NCBI GenBank assembly: GCA_052379645.1
Contig: JBQSYU010000020.1
Strand: one strand, 5' to 3'
Source of the DNA: Arthrobacter_H sp030452125
GTDB taxonomy: Bacteria; Actinomycetota; Actinomycetes; Actinomycetales; Micrococcaceae
DNA: 64,000 bases
The notes beneath the pieces are model-generated. The model was not told where the DNA came from, made no database searches, and saw only the letters and a program-made list of their open reading frames with translations. The translations under genes and the position numbers were made by a program. Each line of letters begins with the position of its first letter. Within the stretch, counting starts at the first letter, position 1. This document shows positions 8,715 to 16,370 of the stretch, in pieces.

Positions 8715-9496
8715 GCGAGCGTCACCTCCACGTCGGCCCGGTCCAGCGCCGCCGCCAGTTCGGGGCCCGGCGCCGTGTCGGTGACCAGGGTGTCGATCTG
8801 CTCCAGGGCGGCGAAGCGGATGAGGGTCTGTTCCCCGAGCTTGCTGGAGTCGGCCAGTACGACGACGCGGCGCGCGCAGGCGACGATCGCCGATTTCACC
8901 GCGGCCTCCAACGGATCGGGGGTGCTCAGCCCGAAATCGGCGTCGACGCCGTTGGCGCCGATGAAGGCGATATCCGGGCGCAGGGCACGGAACTGGTCGA
9001 TGGTCGAGGCCCCGGTCGCTGCGCTGGTCAGGGCGCGGACGCGACCGCCGATGACCTCGAGTTGGAAGGAACCGCTGGCGGCGACCCGGTAGGCGACCGG
9101 GACGGAATGCGTGAGCACCAACAGGTCCGCGGCCCGGGAAGCGCCCAGGCTGGAGGCCATCTGCTGGGCGAACAGTTCCGTCGTCGTTCCGGCATCGAGC
9201 ACCACCGAGGTGGCTCCGGCCGGCAGCAGGTCAACGGCCGAAGCGGCGATACGGGACTTCTGTTCGTGGTTCAACGAGGTCCTGACGCTGAGGCTTTCCT
9301 CCACGGTGCTGGTGGTCCGCCCGGCGACTGCTCCGCCGTGGACGCGGCGCAGGACCCCCTCCTGCTCCAGCTGGGCCAGATCCCGGCGGACGGTTTCGCG
9401 GGTGATATCCAGTTGCCGCGCCAACTCGGCGACGGTGACCCGACCTTGGTCGGCGACGCGGTCGCCGATCAAACGGTGCCGTTCCTCGGCAAACAT
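8711..9496 (-). CDS. fruR: DeoR/GlpR-family regulator of the fructose operon
   Basis: The 261-residue protein has the N-terminal DeoR winged helix-turn-helix (VTVAELARQLDITRETVRRD, then LRRVHGGAV) and a C-terminal sugar-phosphate-sensing domain with SVVLDAGTTTE and AFIGANGVDADFG. As first gene of the fru operon it is expected to repress its own promoter, with fructose-1-phosphate or fructose-1,6-bisphosphate as inducer (known of the family, not shown here). The start is the ATG at 9494-9496. The candidate operator and promoter lie just upstream. Confidence 0.92.
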   Translation of the reverse strand: MFAEERHRLIGDRVADQGRVTVAELARQLDITRETVRRDLAQLEQEGVLRRVHGGAVAGRTTSTVEESLSVRTSLNHEQKSRIAASAVDLLPAGATSVVLDAGTTTELFAQQMASSLGASRAADLLVLTHSVPVAYRVAASGSFQLEVIGGRVRALTSAATGASTIDQFRALRPDIAFIGANGVDADFGLSTPDPLEAAVKSAIVACARRVVVLADSSKLGEQTLIRFAALEQIDTLVTDTAPGPELAAALDRADVEVTLA

Positions 9497-9531
9497 GGCG
9501 TTGTCCCTTCGGTGGTCTCCATCACAATGAA

Positions 9532-9586
9532 TCTGTGTTTCGTTGACTTTAGATGGTCCTTGAAGTGCAAGTCAACAGAAAAACAG
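9532..9586 (-). promoter_or_regulatory. fru operon promoter framed by an inverted repeat (candidate FruR operators)
   Basis: On the minus strand a -35 box TTGACT (9575 to 9570) and a -10 box TCTAAA (9553 to 9548) are separated by 16 bp. The -35 region lies inside one arm and the -10 region overlaps the other arm of an inverted repeat: GTTGACTT at 9542-9549 and AAGTCAAC at 9569-9576. The similarity extends outwards (TCTGTGTTTC versus the complement of AGAAAAACAGA). A dimeric DeoR repressor bound here would cover the promoter. The assignment to FruR is inferred from position. Confidence 0.6.
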
Positions 9587-9691
9587 AAATACACACATAA
9601 ACGGGCTTATGTGGGGAAGGGTCCCGTCTGCCCACATGGTGTCCTTCAACGATGGCTTGCCCCGGCGCCCGCGCTGCGGTTTGCTAGGGGG

Positions 9692-11602
9692 ATGGCCTCT
9701 TTGATCGAAGACTACGCACTTCTTTCCGACCAGCGCACCGGTGCGCTGGTGTCCGAATCCGGCAGTGTCGACTGGCTCTGTTTCCCCCGCTTCGATTCCG
9801 ATGCGGCATTCACCGCCCTGCTGGGCGATTCCGAGCACGGTCGCTGGCTGCTGGCCCCCGCCGGCGCGGCCGACGACTGCGAGTCGGACCACCCTGCCCG
9901 ACGCTCCGAGCGGATCAAGGCGGCCCGGGCCGCAGGGGTCGAGGACGCCGAGTCGGCCGGCGGCCCGGCCGATGACGGACGCCCCGTCGTCGTCCAGCGC
10001 ACCTACATCGACTCCACCTTCGTGCTCAGGACCCTCTGGAAGACCTCCGAAGGCCAGGTGCTGGTCACCGATCTGATGCCGGTCGGCGCTCGGAGGGCAT
10101 CGATCGTACGCCGGGTCGAAGGACTCGTGGGCAGCGTGACCATGCACCAGGAGATCAGCTTCCGTTTCGGCTACGGGTCGGTGATCCCCTGGGTCCGCCG
10201 CCATGAAGACGCCTCCACCGGGGTGAGCTCGATCGTCGCGATGGCCGGGCCCGACGCCATGGTGCTCCACGGCGACCGGCTGCCCCACGGGGAGGGCCAC
10301 CGCCACCTCGGGGACTTCATCGTCTCGGCCGGCGAAGCCGTCGATTTCGAGCTGAGCTGGTTCCCCTCGCACCGCAAGGTCCCCTCACGCATCGATCCCG
10401 GGTCGAGCATCCAGGAGACCATCTCCTACTGGCAGCGCTGGTCCCGGGACATTCCTGCCCAGGAGTCCTACCACGAGGTCGTCAAGCGCTCGCTGCTGGT
10501 GCTGCGGGCGCTGACCCACGAAACCACCGGCGGGATCGTCGCCGCGCCGACGACCTCGCTTCCGGAGGACTTCGGCGGGGAACGGAACTGGGACTACCGC
10601 TTCTGCTGGCTGCGTGACGCCGCCCTGACGCTCGAGGCGATGATGACCCACGGCTACGAGAAGGAGGCGCTCAACTGGCGCGACTGGCTCCTGCGCGCCG
10701 TGGCCGGGGACCCCGAGGACCTGCAGATCATGTATGGGTTGGCCGGGGAGCGGCGGCTGCCCGAACGCGACCTGGACCATCTGCCCGGGTACGAGGGCTC
10801 GCTGCCGGTGCGCGTGGGGAACGGAGCCGTGGACCAGTACCAGGGTGATGTCGTCGGCGAGGTGCTCGTGGCGCTGGAGAAGCTGCGGAACATCGGGGGC
10901 GTGGAGGACCACTTCTCCTGGCCCCTGCAGAAGACCCTGCTCGGGTACGTGGAACGGCACTTCGACCATAAGGACCACGGCATCTGGGAGATGCGCGGGG
11001 ACCTGCAGTATTTCACCCACTCGCGGGTGATGATGTGGGCCGCGTTCGACCGTGGCGTGCGGGCGGTGCGTGAACACGGGCTCGACGGCGACGACGCCTC
11101 CTGGGCACAGCTGCGCGACCGCCTCCACGCGGAGATCATGGAGCACGGCTTCAACACCGGGGAGAACTGCTTCACCCAGACCTACGGTGACACCGAGGTC
11201 GACGCCTCGCTGCTGGTGCTGCCCCAGGTCGGGTTCATCGATTACAACGATCCGAAGATGCTAGGAACGGTGGAACGCCTCGAACGCGATCTGATGGACG
11301 AGTCGGGATTGCTCCTGCGGTACAGGACCTCCGCGGGACATGACGGCCTGGCCGGTGACGAGCATCCCTTCATGGCCTGCTCGTTCTGGCTGGTGGAGCA
11401 GTATGCCCGCACGGGGCGCATCGACGATGCCAGGTCCCTGATGGACCAGCTCGTGGGGTATTCCAACGGACTGGGGCTGCTGGCCGAGGAATACGACACC
11501 GTCAGTGGGCGGATGGCCGGGAACTTCCCGCAGGCCTTCTCGCATCTGACCCTCATTCGTGCGGCGGATGCGATCAACGGATACTCCCTGCGCAACCGCT
11601 GA
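9692..11602 (+). CDS. GH15 family glycoside hydrolase (trehalase/glucoamylase-like)
   Basis: The 636-residue protein starts MASLIEDYALLSDQRTGALV, and contains VDWLCFPRFDS, then the catalytic-barrel hallmark GGERNWDYRFCWLRDA (about residues 293-310), and a C-terminal FTQTYGDTEVDASLL. These are features of the bacterial GH15 proteins that in mycobacteria act as trehalases; others are annotated as glucoamylases. I chose the ATG at 9692 because upstream frame extension is not family-like and it follows AGGGGG. No signal peptide is visible, so it is cytoplasmic, favouring recycling of trehalose or maltodextrin. It is divergent from the fru operon and probably monocistronic. Confidence 0.85.
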   Translation: MASLIEDYALLSDQRTGALVSESGSVDWLCFPRFDSDAAFTALLGDSEHGRWLLAPAGAADDCESDHPARRSERIKAARAAGVEDAESAGGPADDGRPVVVQRTYIDSTFVLRTLWKTSEGQVLVTDLMPVGARRASIVRRVEGLVGSVTMHQEISFRFGYGSVIPWVRRHEDASTGVSSIVAMAGPDAMVLHGDRLPHGEGHRHLGDFIVSAGEAVDFELSWFPSHRKVPSRIDPGSSIQETISYWQRWSRDIPAQESYHEVVKRSLLVLRALTHETTGGIVAAPTTSLPEDFGGERNWDYRFCWLRDAALTLEAMMTHGYEKEALNWRDWLLRAVAGDPEDLQIMYGLAGERRLPERDLDHLPGYEGSLPVRVGNGAVDQYQGDVVGEVLVALEKLRNIGGVEDHFSWPLQKTLLGYVERHFDHKDHGIWEMRGDLQYFTHSRVMMWAAFDRGVRAVREHGLDGDDASWAQLRDRLHAEIMEHGFNTGENCFTQTYGDTEVDASLLVLPQVGFIDYNDPKMLGTVERLERDLMDESGLLLRYRTSAGHDGLAGDEHPFMACSFWLVEQYARTGRIDDARSLMDQLVGYSNGLGLLAEEYDTVSGRMAGNFPQAFSHLTLIRAADAINGYSLRNR

Positions 11603-11652
11603 CCCGCCGCCGGGGGAGTGACGAACTGGTTACTCATGGGTAACATGAGGGC

Positions 11653-12216
11653 ATGCACATGATCTTCCGCCTCCTGCTCATGCTCCTGCAGGCCCGACGC
11701 CGGCCGAAACTCGACCTTTTCGACGTCGATTCGATGCCGATGCGTGCCCTGCTCACCGACATCGACGTGGCCGGGCACATCAACAACGGCATGTACTTCT
11801 CGATCTTCGACCTGGGACGGTTCGATCTGATGGTCCGCGCCGGGGCGTGGGACACGATGAAGCGCCGCCGTTGGACCCCGGTGGTCCAGGCGGAGACCAT
11901 CACGTTCAGGAAGTCGGTGGTCTTCAACCAGAAGTTCAGCGTGGAAACACGGATCGCCGGCATGGACGAACGCAGCATCTACTTCGAGCAGCGGATCGTC
12001 TCCGGCGGCGAGATCTATGTCAGCGCACTGATCTGCACCCGCCTGTTGGGGCGCCAGGGGCCGCTGACCAATGAGGAGATCCTCACGGCTTTCGGTGCCG
12101 AAGTCCCCGAGGACCTGCAGCTGCCCGAGTGGGCGACGCAGTGGCGCGAATCGACGGCGCTTCCCGGGGCGCGCAAACCGGCCCCGCACACGTGGGGGCG
12201 GCGGGTCCGCAGCTAG
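11653..12216 (+). CDS. Hotdog-fold acyl-CoA thioesterase-like protein (THEM6-type)
   Basis: A 187-residue protein with DIDVAGHINNGMYFSIFDLG around residues 37-56, the DxxxHxNN pattern of 4-hydroxybenzoyl-CoA thioesterase-like hotdog enzymes, in which the Asp is catalytic. The spacing of the later strands (VVQAETITFRKSVVF) resembles the THEM6-like group. Substrate unknown. The N-terminus begins with a short hydrophobic stretch (MIFRLLLMLL) that could be a membrane-association helix. It lies 50 bp after the GH15 gene and may be read through from it. A second in-frame ATG at 11659 is an alternative start. Confidence 0.78.
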   Translation: MHMIFRLLLMLLQARRRPKLDLFDVDSMPMRALLTDIDVAGHINNGMYFSIFDLGRFDLMVRAGAWDTMKRRRWTPVVQAETITFRKSVVFNQKFSVETRIAGMDERSIYFEQRIVSGGEIYVSALICTRLLGRQGPLTNEEILTAFGAEVPEDLQLPEWATQWRESTALPGARKPAPHTWGRRVRS

Positions 12217-12267
12217 ACGGGTCCCGCAGCGTGGACAGGCCCGCCGGGTCGGTGCAAAAATCGGGAC

Positions 12268-12777
12268 ATGACCGATGCTCCGGCCACGGGCCCCGCCGCG
12301 CGCGTGCTGCGCGACTTTGCCGCCGATGATGCGGCATTCGTCGCGACGCTGGCCGGCGATCCCCGGGTGACCCGCTATGTCGGCAACGGAGAGCCCTGGA
12401 GCCCCGGATACACCGGCCGGCGCGTCCGCGACGCCCTCGGTGGCCTCCCGGGCGGGGACCCGGGCGCCGTGCGATGGTTCATCGGCCTCGAAGACGGCCA
12501 TCGCGTGGGTCTGTTCGTCTCCTCGCGCCGTGGTCCCGCCGTGGAGATCGGGTACTGGGTCCACCCCGGGTCCTGGGGGCGGGGGATCGCCGGCTGGATG
12601 CTCGGTGCCGCCCTGGATCCGATCCGTTCGGTCTTCGGCGGGCGGGCCCTGCTGGGACGGGTCCTTCCGGGGAACGAGGCCTCGATCCGGGTGCTGGAAT
12701 CCCACGGTTTCCGGCCCGAGCCCGCCGAGGGGGCCGAACTTCGCTTCGTCCGCCCGGCCGCCGCGTCCGGCCCCTAG
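12268..12777 (+). CDS. GNAT-family N-acetyltransferase
   Basis: A 169-residue protein with RimJ/RimL-like layout: LRDFAADDAAFV at the N-terminus, a central strand VEIGYWVHPGSWGRGIAGWM containing the acetyl-CoA pyrophosphate loop (W-G-R-G-I-A-G), and the late GNEASIRVLESHGFRPE motif. Such enzymes acetylate protein N-termini or small molecules; the acceptor cannot be told. It stands 51 bp after the thioesterase gene on the same strand and is convergent with the GntR-type regulator downstream. Confidence 0.83.
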   Translation: MTDAPATGPAARVLRDFAADDAAFVATLAGDPRVTRYVGNGEPWSPGYTGRRVRDALGGLPGGDPGAVRWFIGLEDGHRVGLFVSSRRGPAVEIGYWVHPGSWGRGIAGWMLGAALDPIRSVFGGRALLGRVLPGNEASIRVLESHGFRPEPAEGAELRFVRPAAASGP

Positions 12778-12789
12778 GTCCCGATACGC

Positions 12790-13530
12790 CTAGGCCTCGA
12801 GGGCGAAGTCCGCGAGTTGTTCGCGGATGCCATCGAAGTGGCGATGCATCAATCGTGCGGCGGCGTCCTTATCCTTGGACTGGACCGCCCCGAGGATGTC
12901 GCGGTGGATCTGGGCCGTCTCGGGCAGGGTGGTCCCGGAGGTGTTGCCCCCGAGGCCGTCGATGGCTTCGTGGATGGTGCGGTAGACCTGCCAGAAGACT
13001 CCCAGCAGGTTGGTCAGCAACTCGTTCTCCAGGCGGGAGAACAGGAGCCGGTGGAACTCCTGGTCGACCTCGACGAAGGTCCGCCCGTCGGCGGCCAGGA
13101 CCTCCATCCGGGCGACCAGGGCCTCGAGCTCGTCCAGATGGGCGTCATCGAGGGAGTCGATCGCGGAACCGATCAGGCCGGACTCCAGGGCCTGCCTGAC
13201 TTCGACGAGTTCATGGGCCTCATGACCCTTATGGCGCAAGGACATCCGTCCGCGGAACGTCAGGCTGTCGGCCAGGGCGACCAGGTTGTTGGCGGCGACG
13301 AAGGTGCCGAAGCCGTGGCGGATCTCCACCACCCCGAGGGCCTGCAGGACCTTGATGGCCTCGCGCAGGGTGTTGCGGCCCACGCCGAGCTCCGCGGTCA
13401 GGACGGCCTCGGTGGGTAGTGCGTCCCCGGCCCTGAGTCCTCGATCGATGATGAGGTCCATGAGGTCCGTGGTCAGGGCGCGCAGGCGTTCCTGGGCGCC
13501 GAGTCGGATATGACGTGCGGGAGCGCTCAA
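12790..13530 (-). CDS. FadR-type (FCD) GntR regulator, probable sialic-acid cluster regulator
   Basis: The 246-residue protein has an N-terminal GntR winged helix (LRAGDALPTEAVLTAELGVG, RNTLREAIKVLQALGVVEIR, HGFGTFV) and a C-terminal FCD helical domain with metal-binding candidates in VEVDQEFHRLLF and QIHRDILGAV. FCD regulators respond to carboxylic-acid ligands. It is divergent from the ABC-nanA-nanE-nagB operon, so it probably controls it, with sialic acid or an intermediate as effector (inference). Two GTCnGAC elements, typical of FadR-type operators, lie in the shared intergenic region. Confidence 0.88.
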   Translation of the reverse strand: MSAPARHIRLGAQERLRALTTDLMDLIIDRGLRAGDALPTEAVLTAELGVGRNTLREAIKVLQALGVVEIRHGFGTFVAANNLVALADSLTFRGRMSLRHKGHEAHELVEVRQALESGLIGSAIDSLDDAHLDELEALVARMEVLAADGRTFVEVDQEFHRLLFSRLENELLTNLLGVFWQVYRTIHEAIDGLGGNTSGTTLPETAQIHRDILGAVQSKDKDAAARLMHRHFDGIREQLADFALEA

Positions 13531-13610
13531 GGCGGGCTTCCTTCCTCGGGGGAGGGGCCGGGGTGATCGGTCCCTTGACGGATGACTCTTTCGAATGTGG
13601 GCAACACCAC

Positions 13611-13640
13611 TTGACCATCATCTGTGATGACGCTTACAGT
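13611..13640 (+). promoter_or_regulatory. Candidate promoter of the sialic-acid operon
   Basis: TTGACC at 13611-13616 and TACAGT at 13635-13640 are separated by 18 bp, about 60 bp upstream of the GTG start of the binding-protein gene. It is immediately followed by the tandem GTCnGAC elements. Confidence 0.5.
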
Positions 13641-13652
13641 CTACATGAATAC

Positions 13653-13673
13653 GTCGGACATCCTACGTCCGAC
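13653..13673. promoter_or_regulatory. Tandem GTCnGAC operator for the FCD-type GntR regulator
   Basis: GTCGGAC (13653-13659) and GTCCGAC (13667-13673) are each the GTCnGAC core typical of FadR-subfamily operators and together form a 7-7-7 inverted repeat, centres 14 bp apart. They lie 13 bp downstream of the -10 box, where a bound repressor would block initiation or early elongation. Confidence 0.6.
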
Positions 13674-13699
13674 TTCTCATCGTACAGAAGAGGTAAACC

Positions 13700-15313
13700 G
13701 TGCCCCTCAATAACCTGGTGGCCAAAGAAGGCAGCCGACGCAACTTCCTCAAGGTCTCCGGACTGATGGGGGCCGCCGCAGCATTCTCGGCCGGTATCGC
13801 GGCGTGCAGCAGCACCGATTCGGCAGGGGCCGGCGCAGCGTCCGGGGCGGCCGGCACGGGGACGATCGAGGCCGGCATCTCCTATGCCTTGTCGACGGGA
13901 TTCGACCCGATGACCTCCTCGGGGGCCACCCCGTTCGCCGCGAACATGCACATCTTCGAAGGGTTGGTCGATCTGCACCCGGCCACCCGTGAGCCCTACC
14001 TGGCGCTGGCCGCCGCGGAGCCGAAGGAAGTGGATGAGACCACGTGGGAGGTCAAGCTCCGCTCCGACTCGACGTTCCACAACGGCGATGACGTCACCGT
14101 GGACGACGTCGTCTACTCCTTCGAGCGCGTGATCGATCCCAAGAACGCCTCGTTGTTCGCCCAATTCGTGCCATTCATCAAATCGGTCAAGGCCAAGGGC
14201 GAGGACACGGTGGTCTTCAAGCTCAAGTACGCCTTCCCGCTGTTCGCCACCCGCATCTCCGTGGTCAAGATCGTTCCGGAGAAGGTGGCCTCCAAGGACC
14301 AGGCAGGCTTCGACGCCAAGCCGATCGGCTCGGGCCCGTACCAGCTAGTCTCGGCCACCAAGGACGACAAGATCGTCTTCAAGGAGTTCGAGGACTACAA
14401 CGGCGACTACCCCGCCGGCGCCGCGGACATGACCTGGTACCTGCTCTCCGACGCCGCCGCCCGGGTCACGGCCGCTGAATCCGGTCGCGTTGCCGCCATC
14501 GAGGACGTCCCCTACCTGGATATGGACCGGTTGGATTCGAAGATCAACGTCGAATCGGTCCAGTCCTTCGGTCTGTTGTTCCTGATGTTCAACTGCACCA
14601 AGGCCCCCTTCGACAAGAAGGAGGTCCGCCAGGCGCTGCACTATGGCATGGACACCGAGTCGATCATCAAGACCGCGCTGCTGGGCAACGCCAAACCGGC
14701 CACCTCCTACGTCCAGGACACCCACCCGCAGTACGTGGAGGCCGATACGGTCTACACCTACGACCAGTCCAAGGCCGAGTCGCTGCTCAAGGAAGCCGGC
14801 GTCACCTCGCTGGAGTTCGAGCTGCTGACCACCGACACCTCCTGGGTCAAGGACGTCGCCCCGCTGATCCTGGAATCCTGGAACAAGGTCCCCGGCGTCA
14901 AGGTCACCCTACGGAGCCTGCAGTCCGGGGCCCTGTACGACGAGAACGTCGACTCCGGCAAGTTCTCGGTCGTGGCGGCCCCCGGTGACCCCTCGGTCTT
15001 CGGCAACGACATGGACCTGCTGCTGAGCTGGTTCTATCGCGGCGATGTGTGGCCCAAGAACCGCTTCCGCTGGAACAAGACCGCCGAGTACAAGACGGTC
15101 CAGAAGAAGCTCGACGAGGCCGCGACGGCCCAGGACGAATCGACGGCGAACGAGGCCTGGAGCGAGATCATCAACATCCTCGCCGAGGAGGCACCGCTCT
15201 ACCCGATCTTCCACCGCCAGCTGCCCACCGCCTGGGACGAGGACAAGCTGGAGGGGTTCAAGCCGCTGCCCACCACCGGTGTGTCCTTCATGGGAGTCAC
15301 CCCCACGGCCTAG
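13700..15313 (+). CDS. Peptide-type (SBP family 5) solute-binding lipoprotein, likely sialic-acid transporter
   Basis: A 537-residue binding protein with a twin-arginine signal (RRNFLKVSG) and lipobox GIAACSS at about residues 31-36, then the family-5 fold: YSFERVIDPKNAS, FHNGDDVTVDDVVYSF and DVAPLILESWNKVPGV. Family 5 binds peptides, nickel and some sugars; ABC-type sialic-acid systems (SatABCD of Haemophilus ducreyi) use this family, and the nan genes downstream suggest the same here. The GTG start at 13700 follows AGAGG. A strong hairpin separates it from the permease genes, which would let the binding protein be made in excess. Confidence 0.88.
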   Translation: MPLNNLVAKEGSRRNFLKVSGLMGAAAAFSAGIAACSSTDSAGAGAASGAAGTGTIEAGISYALSTGFDPMTSSGATPFAANMHIFEGLVDLHPATREPYLALAAAEPKEVDETTWEVKLRSDSTFHNGDDVTVDDVVYSFERVIDPKNASLFAQFVPFIKSVKAKGEDTVVFKLKYAFPLFATRISVVKIVPEKVASKDQAGFDAKPIGSGPYQLVSATKDDKIVFKEFEDYNGDYPAGAADMTWYLLSDAAARVTAAESGRVAAIEDVPYLDMDRLDSKINVESVQSFGLLFLMFNCTKAPFDKKEVRQALHYGMDTESIIKTALLGNAKPATSYVQDTHPQYVEADTVYTYDQSKAESLLKEAGVTSLEFELLTTDTSWVKDVAPLILESWNKVPGVKVTLRSLQSGALYDENVDSGKFSVVAAPGDPSVFGNDMDLLLSWFYRGDVWPKNRFRWNKTAEYKTVQKKLDEAATAQDESTANEAWSEIINILAEEAPLYPIFHRQLPTAWDEDKLEGFKPLPTTGVSFMGVTPTA

Positions 15314-15320
15314 CGCCGAC

Positions 15321-15367
15321 CCGGTACGGGGTGGCGCCGGACCTCCGTCCGCGCCACCCCGTACCGG
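15321..15367 (+). terminator. Intra-operon hairpin after the binding-protein gene
   Basis: A 17-bp perfect inverted repeat (15321-15337 and 15351-15367) with a 13-base loop that contains a further GGA/TCC pair. It has no following U-tract, so it is more likely a partial terminator or mRNA-stabilising stem-loop than a full stop; the permease start is 43 bp downstream. Confidence 0.65.
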
Positions 15368-15410
15368 ACTTCTTCGAGCACATCCTTCCCCGACACATGG
15401 GAGTTCAACC

Positions 15411-16367
15411 GTGGGAACCCTCCTGCGACTCTTGCTACGCCGCCTTGCCGCGCTTCCGCTCATGATCCTGGGCGTCACGTTCCTGGTGTTCGTGATCCTC
15501 AAACTCTCCCCCGGGGACGAGGCCACCCAGGCCCTCGGTGAGGGCGCCAGCAGCGAAGCCAAGGAAGCCTACCGCGCCGAACGCGGTCTGAACCTGTCAC
15601 TGCCCGTGCAGTACATCGCCTTCCTGGGCCGCTTGCTGACGCTGGACTTCGGGGTCACCACCCCTCCATCGCGCCCGGTGGCCGGCATGATCGCCCAGGC
15701 CTTCCCGCTGACCTTGCAACTCACCGCCTTCGGCGTGCTGATCGCCGTGGTGATCTCCCTGGTCTTCGGCGTGCTCGGTGCGCTCTACCGGGACCGGCTG
15801 CCCGACCAGCTGATCCGCGTCTTCTCCATCGCCGCGGTGGCCACGCCGTCGTTCTGGCTGGGCATCCTGCTCATCCAGTGGCTGGCCCTGGGCAAGAACC
15901 CGCTCTTCCCCTCCGGCGGCATGGCGGGACCGGGAGAGGGGCTGGGCGGCTGGCTGGCGCATATGACCCTTCCTGCCTTCGCCCTGGCGATCCCCGTGTC
16001 GGCCTCACTGATCCGCGTGGTGCGGACCTCCATGGTGGAGGAACTGGACAAGGACTACGTCCGCACGGCCATCGGCAACGGCGTACCGCGCAACGAGGTG
16101 ATCAGCCGCAACGTCCTGCGCAATGCGCTGGTCACCCCGGTCACCGTGCTGGGCCTGCGGATCGGCTATCTGCTCGGCGGCGCCGTCGTGATCGAAATGA
16201 TCTTCTCCCTGCCGGGCATGGGTCAGCTGATCCTCAACGGCATCACCGCCCACGACACCAATCTGGTCCAGGGGGTGGTGCTGGCCATCGCCGTGACGTT
16301 CGTGCTGGTCAACATCCTGGTGGACCTCGTATACCTCTTGATCAACCCCCGCATTAGGACGGTGTAA
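15411..16367 (+). CDS. ABC transporter permease, DppB type
   Basis: A 318-residue inner-membrane permease with about six membrane segments. It begins with the usual DppB N-terminus (LLRLLLRRLAALPLMILGVT, FLVFVILKLSPGD) and has the cytoplasmic EAA-type loop around VRTAIGNGVPRNEVISRNVL and LNGITAHDTNLVQGV near the end. I chose the GTG at 15411, where similarity to DppB begins. Three bases separate it from the next gene. It forms half of the membrane pore together with the permease half of the fused protein downstream. Confidence 0.9.
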   Translation: MGTLLRLLLRRLAALPLMILGVTFLVFVILKLSPGDEATQALGEGASSEAKEAYRAERGLNLSLPVQYIAFLGRLLTLDFGVTTPPSRPVAGMIAQAFPLTLQLTAFGVLIAVVISLVFGVLGALYRDRLPDQLIRVFSIAAVATPSFWLGILLIQWLALGKNPLFPSGGMAGPGEGLGGWLAHMTLPAFALAIPVSASLIRVVRTSMVEELDKDYVRTAIGNGVPRNEVISRNVLRNALVTPVTVLGLRIGYLLGGAVVIEMIFSLPGMGQLILNGITAHDTNLVQGVVLAIAVTFVLVNILVDLVYLLINPRIRTV

Positions 16368-16370
16368 CCG

